The position numbers were made by a program, and so were the translations under genes. Below, one piece after another: positions 1 to 8,953 of a DNA stretch of 64,000 nucleotides. How positions within the stretch are numbered: position 1 is the first letter of the stretch; every line of letters starts with the position of its first letter. Below the pieces are notes generated by a model. It worked only from the letters and a program-made list of their open reading frames with translations, was not told where the DNA came from and did no database searches. This DNA comes from Planctomycetia bacterium (GTDB lineage: Bacteria > Planctomycetota > Planctomycetia > Pirellulales > JACPPG01), in contig JACPPG010000028.1 in NCBI GenBank assembly GCA_016191115.1, positions 35,924-99,923 on the forward strand. The letters run 5' to 3'.

Positions 1-648
1 CGTCGGCGGCAGGCCGACCAGGTCGAACGTGGCCCGACGCAAGAGCGTCCGCTTGTCGGCCGCCGGGGCCGGCGCGAGCGCCTTGGCTTCGAGCCCGACG
101 AGGACGAACCGATCGACGGGTGATTTTGCCCAGGCGCCGTTCTTCACTTCGGGGAGCGGCGGATCCACCGGCGGCTGGAACGACCAGAAGGCCTTTTGCT
201 CGGCGGTAAAGGCCGGCGCCTCGTCGTCCGCGTCGCTTTTGATTCCAGCGACGGCTGGCTGATCGGGCCAGGGAGCGCCCAGCTTGATCCACTCGACGAG
301 CGCCGCGATCTGGGCATCGGGCAGCTTTCCCTTGGGCGGCATCTGCCGCGCCGCGCCGTAGCGCACCGCGTCGACCAGCAGGCTCGTCTCCGGGTCGCCG
401 GGCGTCACGGCAGGGCCCGATTCGCCGCCCGCGAGCATCGCCGCGCGGGAATCGAGCCGTAGCTCCCCCTTCTGCTTGTCGGGCCCATGGCAGGCGAAAC
501 AATTCGCGACCAAAAGCGGGCGAATCCGCTGCTCGAACAGCTTGACGTGCGCCGCCGGCAGCTCGTCGGCGGCGGCTGGCGAGGCGACCGCCACGAGAGC
601 AGCGAGCACAAGGAGTCGGCAGGCGCGGGGCAGAGGTGCAACGGTCAT
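1..648 (-). CDS. PSCyt1/DUF1549 planctomycete cytochrome-type protein, 3' end cut by window edge
   Basis: The reading frame starts at an ATG at 648 and runs off the left edge. It begins with a signal peptide (MTVAPLPRACRLLVLAALVA, cut after an Ala-rich stretch). A cytochrome c-like CxxCH motif (NCFACHG) follows at about residue 54 and a second conserved block, RQMPPKGKLP, at about residue 110. The last visible block (RRATFDLVGLPPT) is the start of DUF1549. In planctomycetes these proteins are exported, usually end in DUF1553, and sit next to DUF1501 proteins. Their biochemical role is not established; heme binding is inferred from the CxxCH. Only about 216 residues are visible. Confidence 0.85.
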   Translation of the reverse strand, partial: MTVAPLPRACRLLVLAALVAVASPAAADELPAAHVKLFEQRIRPLLVANCFACHGPDKQKGELRLDSRAAMLAGGESGPAVTPGDPETSLLVDAVRYGAARQMPPKGKLPDAQIAALVEWIKLGAPWPDQPAVAGIKSDADDEAPAFTAEQKAFWSFQPPVDPPLPEVKNGAWAKSPVDRFVLVGLEAKALAPAPAADKRTLLRRATFDLVGLPPT

Positions 649-964
649 GGCCGCATTCTAGTCAAAGGGACGGCTACGCTGGAATCAGGCGCCCAGATCC
701 AATAGCGCGCCAACGCCGCACATGCGCCGCGGGCGCATGTGGCGATTCCGCCCGCTCGACAGGGCTACCCGGTAGGCCGACCTGGTGACTGCCGTGGCCG
801 TGCTTAACCTTTGGCGCGGACACGCGTAACGTCGACGCCACAGGCCCAACGACGCATGCCGGGACGCGTACGCCGCGGCGGCGGCACGTCCCTTGCGAAT
901 GCCGTGGTTGGCGTCGACCGCCGAGGTCGACCGAACCGCCTGATTTCCTAAAGGGAGCAAAGCC
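649..964. other. Intergenic region, no gene recognised
   Basis: This 316-base stretch lies between two divergent genes and presumably carries their promoters. I see no convincing -35/-10 pair, RNA gene or repeat. Reading frames crossing it are not supported by any recognisable protein. Confidence 0.4.
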
Positions 965-1174
965 ATGGCCGTTGCAAGCTCGCCCAGAGCGATGGAAAGC
1001 CTCGAGCAAACTCACCCGATATGGTGCAGCCGTTTCGGCGCCGCCGAACGCCGCCGCATGATCCAGGAAGATTCGACGGCCTTCAGCATCATATCGGTGG
1101 AGTTGGTGTCGATCGTTTGCCTGGGGCTGGCCGTGATCGTGGCGGCGGTTGCGATCAGCCTGCTCGGCGGCTGA
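965..1174 (+). CDS. Small single-helix membrane protein, unknown function
   Basis: A 69-residue protein with a polar N-terminal half and one hydrophobic helix at the C-terminus (about residues 43-67, SVELVSIVCLGLAVIVAAVA). The start is backed by a purine-rich Shine-Dalgarno (AAGGGAG) about seven bases upstream. I do not recognise a family. The predicted topology is a tail-anchored inner-membrane protein. It stands alone, ahead of an intergenic stretch with an R1 repeat. Confidence 0.55.
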   Translation: MAVASSPRAMESLEQTHPIWCSRFGAAERRRMIQEDSTAFSIISVELVSIVCLGLAVIVAAVAISLLGG

Positions 1175-1309
1175 CGGCGTCGGGCGCGACGGCGAGAGCG
1201 GCATCGCGGACTGCCAAGCCGGCACTCTGTTTCTGACCCGCGGACCGCGACAGGCGTCGCGGTCCGCTTCTGCCTGGATGCTCTCGCTCGTCTTGTACTC
1301 GACCACCGC

Positions 1310-1466
1310 CAGGGACTTTCACACATTCAAGCTTCGAGGTAGCGCGCCGGCGGGAAAATGGGACAGGCACCGAGACGCAACCTTGGCTTGAAAGGACTTG
1401 CGCCCCCTCCGCTCGGAGCCAGTCCCATTTTCCCGCCTCGCCATTTCGAACAGCAGAATGGCCCTG
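1310..1466 (+). repeat. R1 miniature repeat, copy A (diverged)
   Basis: The first of five related elements of about 155 bp in the window (others near 16716, 28757, 59868 and 63868). Ends are CAGGG-ACTTTC on the left and GAATGGCCCTG on the right. Inside is a perfect inverted pair, GCGGGAAAATGGGAC and GTCCCATTTTCCCGC, that would make a long hairpin. This copy differs from the others in the loop and left end. The rest of 1175-1581 contains nothing else I can name. Confidence 0.8.
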
Positions 1467-1581
1467 CGGGCCGCGGGCTGGATAGTTGGCAGAAGTCTGA
1501 AAACCGGCTATAGAGGCATGCAGCCCGATCAATCGCTGTGCCGCCCGAGCGGTACGCTCATCCACGCATGCCGAGGCCCTT

Positions 1582-3144
1582 ATGCGCGACGCCCGCTTGA
1601 CGAAAGCGATCCTGGTTCTTGCCTTGGCGGCGGCGGCCGCGCCGGCGGCGGCGCAGATCACAACGGCCGACATGACGTTCCTCCGCCTTTCGGCGCGCAC
1701 CAACTTGCAGGCCTTCCAGGAACGGGGCGGCGATCCCAAGCAGATCGCATCGATCCTGGAAGCGGCCGACAAAACGGCGCTTAGCGACAAATTGGCGTTC
1801 TACCGTGGGTACACGAAGGCCCTGGCCTTGATGCGCGGCGCCGAATGGAACCGCGACGCCGAGCTGGCCACCGCCTTGGACTTCACGATCAATGCCAAGG
1901 TCCTGGGGCCGGGCGACATGCTGCGGGCAAGCGCCACCTGGCTTTTCGACGCGTCGACGGGCGAGGCCACGCCCTACCGCGTCGATCTCGACATCCTGAA
2001 GCCGGACGAATCGAAGGAGGCGTCGTTCCTGGAGACCATCCAGTTGACCGAAGGACCGCACGCCGGCGAATTCAGCGGCGTCGCCTTCGAGGCGGCGAAG
2101 TTCCTGCCGCCCGGGCTGCATTTGATCCGCGGGACTTTGAAGGACGGCCGCGGCACGTCGATCTACGAGTTTTACCGCAGCTTCTTCATCGTCCCGGAGT
2201 TCGACAAACGGTTGGCCGCGCTCGAAAAGACGGTCGAGCTATTGCCCGACCAGCAGAACGCCGGCGCCCTCACGGCCCGCTACGTGCTCGACATCGAGCG
2301 GCAAGCGCATCAGACCTATCTGGGGGGCGCGTATCAGAATCTCATCGGCTACCTGCACACCGGCTACCGGGCGCGGGGCTTCGCCCGCAGCGAGGTGATG
2401 GATTTTGGCGCCGAGTTGGACCGCGCTACGAAGATGGCCGCGGCGGTGCAGGACGGCTCGTGGACGCTTGGTGGGCTGCGTGGCGACCAGAAGCTGGCTT
2501 ATCGCTCGACGTTCGATGGGCGGTTGGTGCCGTATCGCATCTATGTTCCGCTTTCCTATGACGGCGCGAAGAAATACCCCTTGGCAGTACTACTGCACGG
2601 CGCCGGCGGGGATGAGAACAGCTTCTTCGACGGCTATCAACATCTGTGGCCGAAGCTGGCCGAGGAGCGCGGCTACATCCTCGTCGCCGCCAATGGCCGC
2701 GGGCCCTTGAGCGGGTATACCAAGGAGAGCGGGGCCGAGCAGGACATGCTCGACCTGTTGGCGATCGCCGCGAAGAACTTCAGCATCGATCCGGCCCGCA
2801 CGTATCTGGCGGGGCATTCGATGGGGGCCGCCGGCACGTGGCGCCTTGGGCTGCTCTATCGCGATCGCTTTGCCGCGCTCGCGCCGCTCGCGGGCACGCG
2901 GATGACGCCGCTGCTGGAGGCGGGACTCTCAAGCGGGAACAAGATTCCGCTCGTGATCGTCGCCGGCGGGAAGGACGCGCTTGTGCCCGTGCAGGGCTGC
3001 CGCGACGCGAGTGAAAAGGCCACGTCACTCGGTTTCGACGTCAAGTATCGCGAGTATCCGGAGGAGGACCACATCTCCGTCGTGCCGGCGTCGGTCACGG
3101 ACGTTTTCGATTTCTTTGATGCGCATCGCAAGGACGCGCCCTAG
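1582..3144 (+). CDS. Secreted alpha/beta hydrolase (esterase/PHB-depolymerase-like)
   Basis: A 520-residue protein with a clear signal peptide (first 25 residues, ending APAAAQ). The C-terminal 200 residues form an alpha/beta-hydrolase domain: oxyanion-hole block LLHGAGGDENSFFDGY, nucleophile elbow GHSMGAAG with Ser at about residue 413, an acid in GGKDALVPVQ, and a likely catalytic His in EEDHISVV. The roughly 300 residues before it are unassigned. It resembles exported prolyl-oligopeptidase/PHB-depolymerase-like esterases, so it should hydrolyse an ester or amide outside the cytoplasm; the substrate cannot be told. It appears monocistronic. Confidence 0.85.
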   Translation: MRDARLTKAILVLALAAAAAPAAAQITTADMTFLRLSARTNLQAFQERGGDPKQIASILEAADKTALSDKLAFYRGYTKALALMRGAEWNRDAELATALDFTINAKVLGPGDMLRASATWLFDASTGEATPYRVDLDILKPDESKEASFLETIQLTEGPHAGEFSGVAFEAAKFLPPGLHLIRGTLKDGRGTSIYEFYRSFFIVPEFDKRLAALEKTVELLPDQQNAGALTARYVLDIERQAHQTYLGGAYQNLIGYLHTGYRARGFARSEVMDFGAELDRATKMAAAVQDGSWTLGGLRGDQKLAYRSTFDGRLVPYRIYVPLSYDGAKKYPLAVLLHGAGGDENSFFDGYQHLWPKLAEERGYILVAANGRGPLSGYTKESGAEQDMLDLLAIAAKNFSIDPARTYLAGHSMGAAGTWRLGLLYRDRFAALAPLAGTRMTPLLEAGLSSGNKIPLVIVAGGKDALVPVQGCRDASEKATSLGFDVKYREYPEEDHISVVPASVTDVFDFFDAHRKDAP

Positions 3145-3201
3145 ATCGGTCTCCCGTTTCGTTGTCATTCATTTCGTGCCAACGGTGCGCGAGCGACCAC
3201 T

Positions 3202-3771
3202 ATGCTTGGACATGAGCTGGCAGGCCATCGCGAGGCGACCAAGGTGGGCCGGCTTTCGGCCGATCGACTGATCGACTTGTGGCCGCGCACGGCGTCGCAG
3301 GTCGTCAAGTACGGGTTCGCGCTGGAATTGGCCGATCTCGAGCCGCCGCGGACGGGCATCTTCGACGGCCTGCGGATCGTCGTCGATCCGGACGTCAACT
3401 TCGAGATGCAGTGCTTCGTGCTGTTGCACCTGTTCGGGCATTCCGTTCAGTGGGTCGCGCCGTCGCTCGCGGCCCAAGTCGACGCCTTGCAGCAAACGGC
3501 CGAGCGCGACCGCTTCATGCAGGTGCTGCACGACTACGAGCACCAGGCGGGCCAACTGGGGCTGCAACTGTTGCACGAGGCCGGCGTTGGCGACTTGGAC
3601 GGCTGGTTCAGCGATTTCGTGGCCACCGACTGGCGGTACGTGGAACGGTTTTATGCCACCGGCCAAATCCTGCCGTGGGAAGAATGCCTGACGGCGGCCG
3701 AAGAAGCGGTGCGGCCGCTGGCGATCCCCGCGCTCAAGCATCATCGCGTGGAAGTGCGGTACGCGTTTTGA
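3202..3771 (+). CDS. ImmA/IrrE-like metallopeptidase homologue with altered active site
   Basis: A 189-residue soluble protein. The central part resembles the ImmA/IrrE peptidase fold: a strand IVVDPDVNF, then a helix with HLFGHSVQW where active members have HEXXH, then a second helix DYEHQAGQLGLQLL resembling their third-ligand region. Both histidines of the zinc motif are kept, but the catalytic Glu is Leu, so hydrolysis is doubtful. The start is the first ATG in frame after the hydrolase, with only a weak ribosome site. An unrelated planctomycete protein with a chance HxxGH is possible. Confidence 0.6.
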   Translation: MLGHELAGHREATKVGRLSADRLIDLWPRTASQVVKYGFALELADLEPPRTGIFDGLRIVVDPDVNFEMQCFVLLHLFGHSVQWVAPSLAAQVDALQQTAERDRFMQVLHDYEHQAGQLGLQLLHEAGVGDLDGWFSDFVATDWRYVERFYATGQILPWEECLTAAEEAVRPLAIPALKHHRVEVRYAF

Positions 3772-3791
3772 TCCGGCGCGACTGCCACCGT

Positions 3792-4664
3792 TCAACCGCC
3801 CTTCGCCTGCACGGTGGGCCGTTGCAAGAGTTGCGGCGCCTCTTCGTGGAGGGATTGCAGGCCGGTGGCGAACTGCAGTTCATTCATCGTCCGTTCGGTC
3901 TCGACCATGCTCGAAGCGACCTGGTCGACCTGCCCGGTGATGAAGTCGGGCTCCTGCCGATTGACGGCCAGCTCGCTCAGGGAGCGGATCTTGTTTTCCA
4001 GCCGCTCCAGCTCCAACTGCAGGATCTCGTAGGTTTGCTTGGCCTTCCGCAGGTTCGCCAGCCGGTCGTTGCAGGTCTGCAGGTTGTCCTCGAGCGCTTT
4101 GCGGATCTTCTGCGCGTTCGGGTCGTCGCCGGCCGGGGGCGCGGCCTTGAGCCGCTTCTCCAACCGCTGGATGTCGGCCGTGATCGGCTCGGGCGCCGTC
4201 TTCTCGAAAAACCGCTCCAACGAATACTGCGTGAACAGCAAGCGCAAGTAGATCCACAGCAGCCGATCGAGCCCCGCCAGTTGGAGATCGTCCAGCGGGC
4301 GAACGCCTTCGGCGCTTGAATGCTTGAGCGCCAGTGCGATCTGCCGCAGCTCCAGGCAACGATTCCGCAGCGCGTCGAACCGCTGCAGCGCTTGCTTGGG
4401 CAACGACCGAACGATCTGCCGCAGCATCTGCTCTTGCGCGACGGAGCTTTGCGCTTCGGCGCTCTTGGCCGCCTGGGCGTCGACGTAGCTTTGGAACTTG
4501 GGGTGCGTCCCCAAAAGACCTAGATAGAGAAGCTCACCGGCCGCCACGAGCGGGATGACGACGCCGGCGGCGCCGCTTACGACGGCCAGACCCAGCCCGC
4601 CGAAAAGGGCGAGCAGGTTCCAGCGGTTGGCGAACGCGACTTTGAGGTACTTGGTGAACCGCAC
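3792..4664 (-). CDS. Coiled-coil inner-membrane protein, last gene of the PspA/ABC operon
   Basis: A 290-residue protein with a hydrophobic segment at residues 14-50 (LALFGGLGLAVVSGAAGVVI), then an almost wholly helical, charged region with coiled-coil heptads at about 55-265. No catalytic motif is visible. It starts 37 bases after the ABC ATPase gene, so it is likely co-transcribed with it. Its membrane anchor plus coiled coil resembles the helical architecture of the PspA-like protein that opens the operon. Function unknown; a scaffold or membrane sensor role is only inference. Confidence 0.75.
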   Translation of the reverse strand: MRFTKYLKVAFANRWNLLALFGGLGLAVVSGAAGVVIPLVAAGELLYLGLLGTHPKFQSYVDAQAAKSAEAQSSVAQEQMLRQIVRSLPKQALQRFDALRNRCLELRQIALALKHSSAEGVRPLDDLQLAGLDRLLWIYLRLLFTQYSLERFFEKTAPEPITADIQRLEKRLKAAPPAGDDPNAQKIRKALEDNLQTCNDRLANLRKAKQTYEILQLELERLENKIRSLSELAVNRQEPDFITGQVDQVASSMVETERTMNELQFATGLQSLHEEAPQLLQRPTVQAKGG

Positions 4665-4701
4665 GGCGGCACTCGGATTCCAAGGGACGGCGCCACGATT
4701 T

Positions 4702-5637
4702 TCACGTGGCCACGTGTTCCGGCTTCTGCTCCAACTGGGCGATCAGGTCGCGCAAATAATCCACGGTCTTCAGGAAGCGGGGCTGGCTGGCCATCTCGCG
4801 CGCGGGGCGGTCGGCCGGCTCGACCTCGAGCTCGCGCGCGATCGTGCCCGGCGAAGTGCTCATGACGTACACGCGGTCCCCCAGGAAGACCGCTTCCTCC
4901 AGCGAGTGCGTGACAAAGAACACGGTCGCCTCGACGGTGCGCCACAGACCCACGAGCAAGTCTTGCATATTCATCCGCGTTTGCGGATCGAGGGCCCCGA
5001 ATGGCTCGTCCATGAGGATAATCCGCGGCCGCAGCACGAGCGTGCGGGCGATCGCCACGCGTTGCCGCATCCCGCCCGACAGCTCGTGCGGGTATTTGTA
5101 CTGGTCCTTTTCGACATTGAGACCGACGCGGCCGATCCACTCGCGGCCCAGCGCGTAGCGTTCCTTGCGGCTGACGCCCTGGCACTCAAGGCCAAAGGTC
5201 ACATTATCGAGCACCGTTCGATGATCGAAACTAGTGTAGTCCTGAAAGACCATGCCGCGGTCGGCGCCCGGTTCGGTGACGGGGCTGCCGAGCACCAATA
5301 CGTCGCCGCTGGTGGCCGGAAACTGCGGCTCCAGCCCGGCGATGAGACGCAAGATGGTGCTTTTGCCGCATCCGCTGGGACCCAACACGCAGATGAACTC
5401 TCCCTTGTCCTTCAGGTCCTCGACGACGAAGCTCACGTCGCGGATGGCCGTGTACTCGTTCGCCCGCCCGGCGTTGTAGGTCTTTGTGACGTTGCGGAAC
5501 TCAACCACGCGCGGCCTGGCCAGATCCTCGGGCTGGCGAGGCCGCACGAGCACCTGGCCCATGCCCACCGGCTGGACCGGCGGCGGATCGGCCGGCGGTT
5601 GGCCGGCGGCGGCTGTCGATGGCTGTTCGACGCTCAT
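4702..5637 (-). CDS. ABC transporter ATPase, nitrate/sulfonate/taurine type
   Basis: 311 residues from the ATG at 5637, which overlaps the permease stop codon (ATGA), a sign of translational coupling; a longer in-frame extension to 5760 lies inside the permease gene and is unlikely. All ABC motifs are intact: Walker A GPSGCGKST, Q-loop VFQDY, signature LSGGMRQR, Walker B ILMDEPFGALD, and switch His in FVTHSLEEA. The closest family is the SsuB/TauB/NrtD importers. It should energise the permease just upstream and act with the unusual OmpA-tethered binding protein. Confidence 0.9.
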   Translation of the reverse strand: MSVEQPSTAAAGQPPADPPPVQPVGMGQVLVRPRQPEDLARPRVVEFRNVTKTYNAGRANEYTAIRDVSFVVEDLKDKGEFICVLGPSGCGKSTILRLIAGLEPQFPATSGDVLVLGSPVTEPGADRGMVFQDYTSFDHRTVLDNVTFGLECQGVSRKERYALGREWIGRVGLNVEKDQYKYPHELSGGMRQRVAIARTLVLRPRIILMDEPFGALDPQTRMNMQDLLVGLWRTVEATVFFVTHSLEEAVFLGDRVYVMSTSPGTIARELEVEPADRPAREMASQPRFLKTVDYLRDLIAQLEQKPEHVAT

Positions 5638-6695
5638 GGTTTCTCGCTGGTAACTGCGGGCGCGGCGGGTGGAGGCGCAGTCGGCACGGACGAGGCGCTT
5701 TCGCCTGCCGTACCGGCCGCGCGCGCGGGCCGGATCACCAGCGACTTGAGGTCCTCCCAACCGTGCAGCGTGCCGCGGACCGCCGAGTTAAGCACGCCAC
5801 GGCCGCCGTAACGATAGGGGAACAGTTCGCGCTGGATCCAGAACAAGAGCCGATCGATCACCAGGGCGACGACCGGGATGATCAGCAGGACCAGGATGAT
5901 GTGCCCTGTGATGCCGCGGCGTTGCGACGTCAAGATAATGTCGCCGAGTCCCCCGGATTCTCCGCCGATCTTCACGAGCTCGGCGAGCATGATATAGCCG
6001 AACGCCAGCCCGAACAGCAGCCGCAGCGAGTTGAAGACGCTCGGCAGGGCTAGCGGCACGAGCACTTTGAGAATCGTTTGCCATCGATTGGCTCCCAAGG
6101 TGTAGGCCGTGTCGACGTATTGTTCCCCGACGTCGGAAACCGCCCGCGCGGTATCGGTCAGCACGAACGCGACGCAGGCGATGAAAATGAACATTGTCTT
6201 CTGCGTTTCCCCGATGCCGAACAGCAAGAACGTCACGGGGATCAACGCCGCGATGGGAATGTTGCGGCCGAAGATCGACAGCGGGGCGAAGAACGCGCTG
6301 ATCCACGAGAAGCACCCGCACAGCACACCCAACGGCACGCCGACGGCCGCGGCCAGGGCGAAACCCAGTGTCACGCGGCGGAGGCTGAGCATCGTGTTGC
6401 GCGTCAAACCGCGGTCGAACCACAGACTGTGGAACGTGTCGAGGGTTTCTTTCGGGCTGGGGAGCGAGGCGGCGCTAACGATCCGCTGTTCCGGCTCGTC
6501 GGGGTCGCCGGCGGTCACGAACCACCAGATGCCCAGCACCGTGGCCAGACAGAGAAGTCCGAACACGACCGACTGCCACGCGGGCGTGGGGCGGCGGAGG
6601 CTGAAGAATTCGCGGAGTTCCGTTCGCCACCACGACTGGCGCCGTGGCGGCGTGTCAGGCGACGAGCCGCGATCGGCTGTGTTCTGCTCAACCAT
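5634..6695 (-). CDS. ABC transporter permease, SsuC/TauC type
   Basis: 353 residues with a cytoplasmic N-terminus, a hydrophobic segment near residue 45, and a BPD_transp_1 core of about five more helices. The ATPase-coupling EAA loop is visible as EQYVDTAYTLGANRWQTILK. The tail after the last helix is Pro/Ala-rich. It follows the binding-protein gene by 24 bases and overlaps the ATPase gene by four. By family it should import a small organic anion or precursor, but the atypical partner protein makes the real substrate uncertain. Confidence 0.9.
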   Translation of the reverse strand: MVEQNTADRGSSPDTPPRRQSWWRTELREFFSLRRPTPAWQSVVFGLLCLATVLGIWWFVTAGDPDEPEQRIVSAASLPSPKETLDTFHSLWFDRGLTRNTMLSLRRVTLGFALAAAVGVPLGVLCGCFSWISAFFAPLSIFGRNIPIAALIPVTFLLFGIGETQKTMFIFIACVAFVLTDTARAVSDVGEQYVDTAYTLGANRWQTILKVLVPLALPSVFNSLRLLFGLAFGYIMLAELVKIGGESGGLGDIILTSQRRGITGHIILVLLIIPVVALVIDRLLFWIQRELFPYRYGGRGVLNSAVRGTLHGWEDLKSLVIRPARAAGTAGESASSVPTAPPPAAPAVTSEKP

Positions 6696-6719
6696 GGCTG
6701 ATGATGCTACGCACGAGCG

Positions 6720-8456
6720 CTATTGCTTCTCGGCGGAGAAGACCTTGATCTCGACGCGGCGATTCTTGGCCTGGTTGTCCGGGTCGTTGGGATCGGCCGG
6801 CCGGTCCCAGCCCACGCCTTGCGCGCTGAACTGATTGGGATCCAACTTGTACTTTTCGGCCAGGGCTTCCTTGACGGCGTTGGCGCGGTTCTCCGACAGC
6901 TCCTTAACCAGGCTGGCCGGCACCTCGCCGCGCCGCGAACTGTCGGTGTGCCCTTCGATAATGATCCGCGCCGCGCCGAACTGGCCCGCCAATTTCGCGA
7001 TGTCCTCCAGAACGAAGTCGACGTGCGGGTCGTACATCTCTTCGACGGTCTTGCCGTCCGCTTCCTTCGTGATCGTCTTGTGCAGGTCCCAACTGTTGGG
7101 AAAGAAGTGGATGATCACCGTGTTGGTGAGGATTTCGTCCGATTCGGCGCGGATCTGGCCGACGCTTTTGGGCGCCAGCCGCAGCTTGTATTCGTCGCGC
7201 TGCGAGGAGTACTTCTCTTCCTTGCCGAGCTTCTCGATCATGGAGAAATCCATGACCTGGTCGAAGGGAACCGGCTGGTGCGAAATGGCGCCGATCCGCC
7301 GATACAGGTAGTACGCCTGATTCCAGATGCGCTCGAAGTTGGCCGGATTGTTCTGGTTCATGAAGAACTGGTAGTTCTCGGCCCAGTTGGTGCTGTGTGC
7401 GTCGCCGAACATGTTGATCGTGTCGCTGGCCGGGATGCCATAGCCTTGCGACATGAATTCGGCGCATTTCTTGCGATTGGCTTCGTCCTTCAGGGCCTGC
7501 ATGCCGTCGAAGATGCCGCGGGTCAACGCCTCGATCAGGTCCGGGTGATCGTGCGCGAAATCGGCCCGCGCGAACCACACGTCGGCGATCAGCTTGTTGG
7601 CCGTGGCCGTGGTGACCAACATGCGGTTGCCCTTCACTTTTTCCAGGTTGTAGATGTCCGGCGCCCAGGAGACGCAGCCGGCGATGTCGCGCTGGCTGTT
7701 GAAGGCGGCGGCCGCCTGAAAGGCATCCTCGGTGAACACCATTTGCACTTCGGCGGGCTGGACGCCGCCGGCCACCAGCATGTTGAGCGCGAAATAGTGC
7801 GAGGGGGAATTCTGGGCCAGCACGAGCTTCTTGCCCCGCAGATCGGCCACGGTCTTGATGTTCTCGCGGACGACGATGCCGTCGCCACCGTTGGAGAAAT
7901 CGACCTGCTGGAAGATGCGCGGCATGACGCGGCTATCTTTCGGCTTGCCCGTCGCATCGACGAAGCCCTCCATGAACAAAGGCACCATGTCGAGCGTCGC
8001 CCAGCCGACGTGGACGTTGCCTTGCGCATAGGCGTCGCGCATGGCTACGGGATTATCGATGAGCACGAGCGAGACCTTGAATTCCTTGCCGTCGGCCGTC
8101 TTCCAGACCTTGCCCGGTTTGAATCCTTCGTTGGCCGAGATGATCGGGCCCCAGCCGGCCCACACGTTCAAGGCAAACTGGACGGTGTTATCGTCGAGCG
8201 GCTTGTAGCTGGAGGTTCCTTTCACCGGCGGCAGTTTCTCCGCCGGGCGGAACTTGTACTCCTTGACGGTCGTGACGCCGCCGGCGTCGGCCGCCTCGGC
8301 CGCGGCCTCGCCCCCGAGCGTGCCAAGATCGATCTTCTGGTTTTCCTGCTTGGCCTTGGGCGCCAGGATGTCGGCGCGCCAGACGGCCACGCCGATCAGG
8401 CCCAGCACGACGAGCGCCAGCACGAGGTAAAAGGACGCCTTGGGTTGCCCTGCCAT
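6720..8456 (-). CDS. Substrate-binding protein fused to OmpA-type peptidoglycan-binding domain
   Basis: 578 residues. An uncleaved-looking N-terminal anchor (residues 9-30, FYLVLALVVLGLIGVAVW) is followed by a solute-binding domain of the NMT1/SsuA type (about 85-380; VRENIKTVADLRGKKLVLAQ is a typical block). After a helical linker comes an OmpA C-terminal domain (about 445-575) with IIIEGHTDSS, LSENRANAVKEAL and a closing NRRVEIKV; the Asp and Arg that bind diaminopimelate are present. This joins ligand capture to cell-wall binding in one membrane-tethered chain. It is the third-last gene but two of the seven-gene operon, directly before the permease. Confidence 0.9.
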   Translation of the reverse strand: MAGQPKASFYLVLALVVLGLIGVAVWRADILAPKAKQENQKIDLGTLGGEAAAEAADAGGVTTVKEYKFRPAEKLPPVKGTSSYKPLDDNTVQFALNVWAGWGPIISANEGFKPGKVWKTADGKEFKVSLVLIDNPVAMRDAYAQGNVHVGWATLDMVPLFMEGFVDATGKPKDSRVMPRIFQQVDFSNGGDGIVVRENIKTVADLRGKKLVLAQNSPSHYFALNMLVAGGVQPAEVQMVFTEDAFQAAAAFNSQRDIAGCVSWAPDIYNLEKVKGNRMLVTTATANKLIADVWFARADFAHDHPDLIEALTRGIFDGMQALKDEANRKKCAEFMSQGYGIPASDTINMFGDAHSTNWAENYQFFMNQNNPANFERIWNQAYYLYRRIGAISHQPVPFDQVMDFSMIEKLGKEEKYSSQRDEYKLRLAPKSVGQIRAESDEILTNTVIIHFFPNSWDLHKTITKEADGKTVEEMYDPHVDFVLEDIAKLAGQFGAARIIIEGHTDSSRRGEVPASLVKELSENRANAVKEALAEKYKLDPNQFSAQGVGWDRPADPNDPDNQAKNRRVEIKVFSAEKQ

Positions 8457-8501
8457 GAATGATCCTCCCGAAATGTTCGTTTCGACCCGTTGGTCAGTGC
8501 A

Positions 8502-8906
8502 CTAACCACGAAACGTGGTCTTCGGCCGCGCGGCCTCCATCGAGTGCAGAATCTGCATCAGGTCGTAGGCCGTGAGCTCGCACAGCAGTTGGGTGACCTT
8601 GGCGTGCATCGCCGCGTCGAGCCGCGGCTCGACTTCCTTCATAAGCGCCACCAGTCGAGACTCTTGCTCGCGCACTTCGTTCTCGTCCACTTTTCCGTCG
8701 GCCAGCGCGTCCATGAAGCCCTTCAGGCGCCGGGCATAGCTGTCGATGAGCGGAGTGTTGGACGCCTCATCGAGCCAGCTCGAACGGCGGCCGGATTTCG
8801 CGGCCGCGGGACTCTTGGAGCGGGTGGCGGACTTCTTGCCGCCGCGCGCGCTTTTGGTCGCCTTCGCCTTGTTCTTCTTCGTTGCCGCTTTCTTCTTCTT
8901 GGCCAT
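8502..8906 (-). CDS. Small Lys-rich N-terminal / helical C-terminal protein, unknown function
   Basis: 134 residues. The first 42 are extremely rich in Lys, Ala and Ser (MAKKKKAATKKNKAKATKSA), like bacterial histone-H1-type or nucleic-acid-binding tails. The rest is a compact amphipathic helical domain (LIDSYARRLKGFMDALADG and onward). It lies between the AAA ATPase (47 bases upstream) and the binding protein (45 bases downstream). I do not recognise a family. The basic tail could bind nucleic acid or anionic lipid. Confidence 0.75.
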   Translation of the reverse strand: MAKKKKAATKKNKAKATKSARGGKKSATRSKSPAAAKSGRRSSWLDEASNTPLIDSYARRLKGFMDALADGKVDENEVREQESRLVALMKEVEPRLDAAMHAKVTQLLCELTAYDLMQILHSMEAARPKTTFRG

Positions 8907-8953
8907 GGCTCATCCCGTCGTGGTTCGGTTCGTCGTCAAAGCTCTGTCGGGTT

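Noticed and set aside
5638..5760. N-terminal extension of the ABC ATPase
   Set aside because: It lies inside the permease gene; the ATGA overlap at 5634-5637 is the natural coupled start.
4555..5811. Long plus-strand open frame (418 codons) opposite the ABC ATPase
   Set aside because: It lies antisense to a gene with every ABC motif and has no recognisable protein feature; such frames are common in GC-rich DNA.
6723..8462. Plus-strand open frame of 579 codons opposite the OmpA-fused binding protein
   Set aside because: It mirrors the whole length of a convincing gene, is Arg/His/Val-rich and matches no family.
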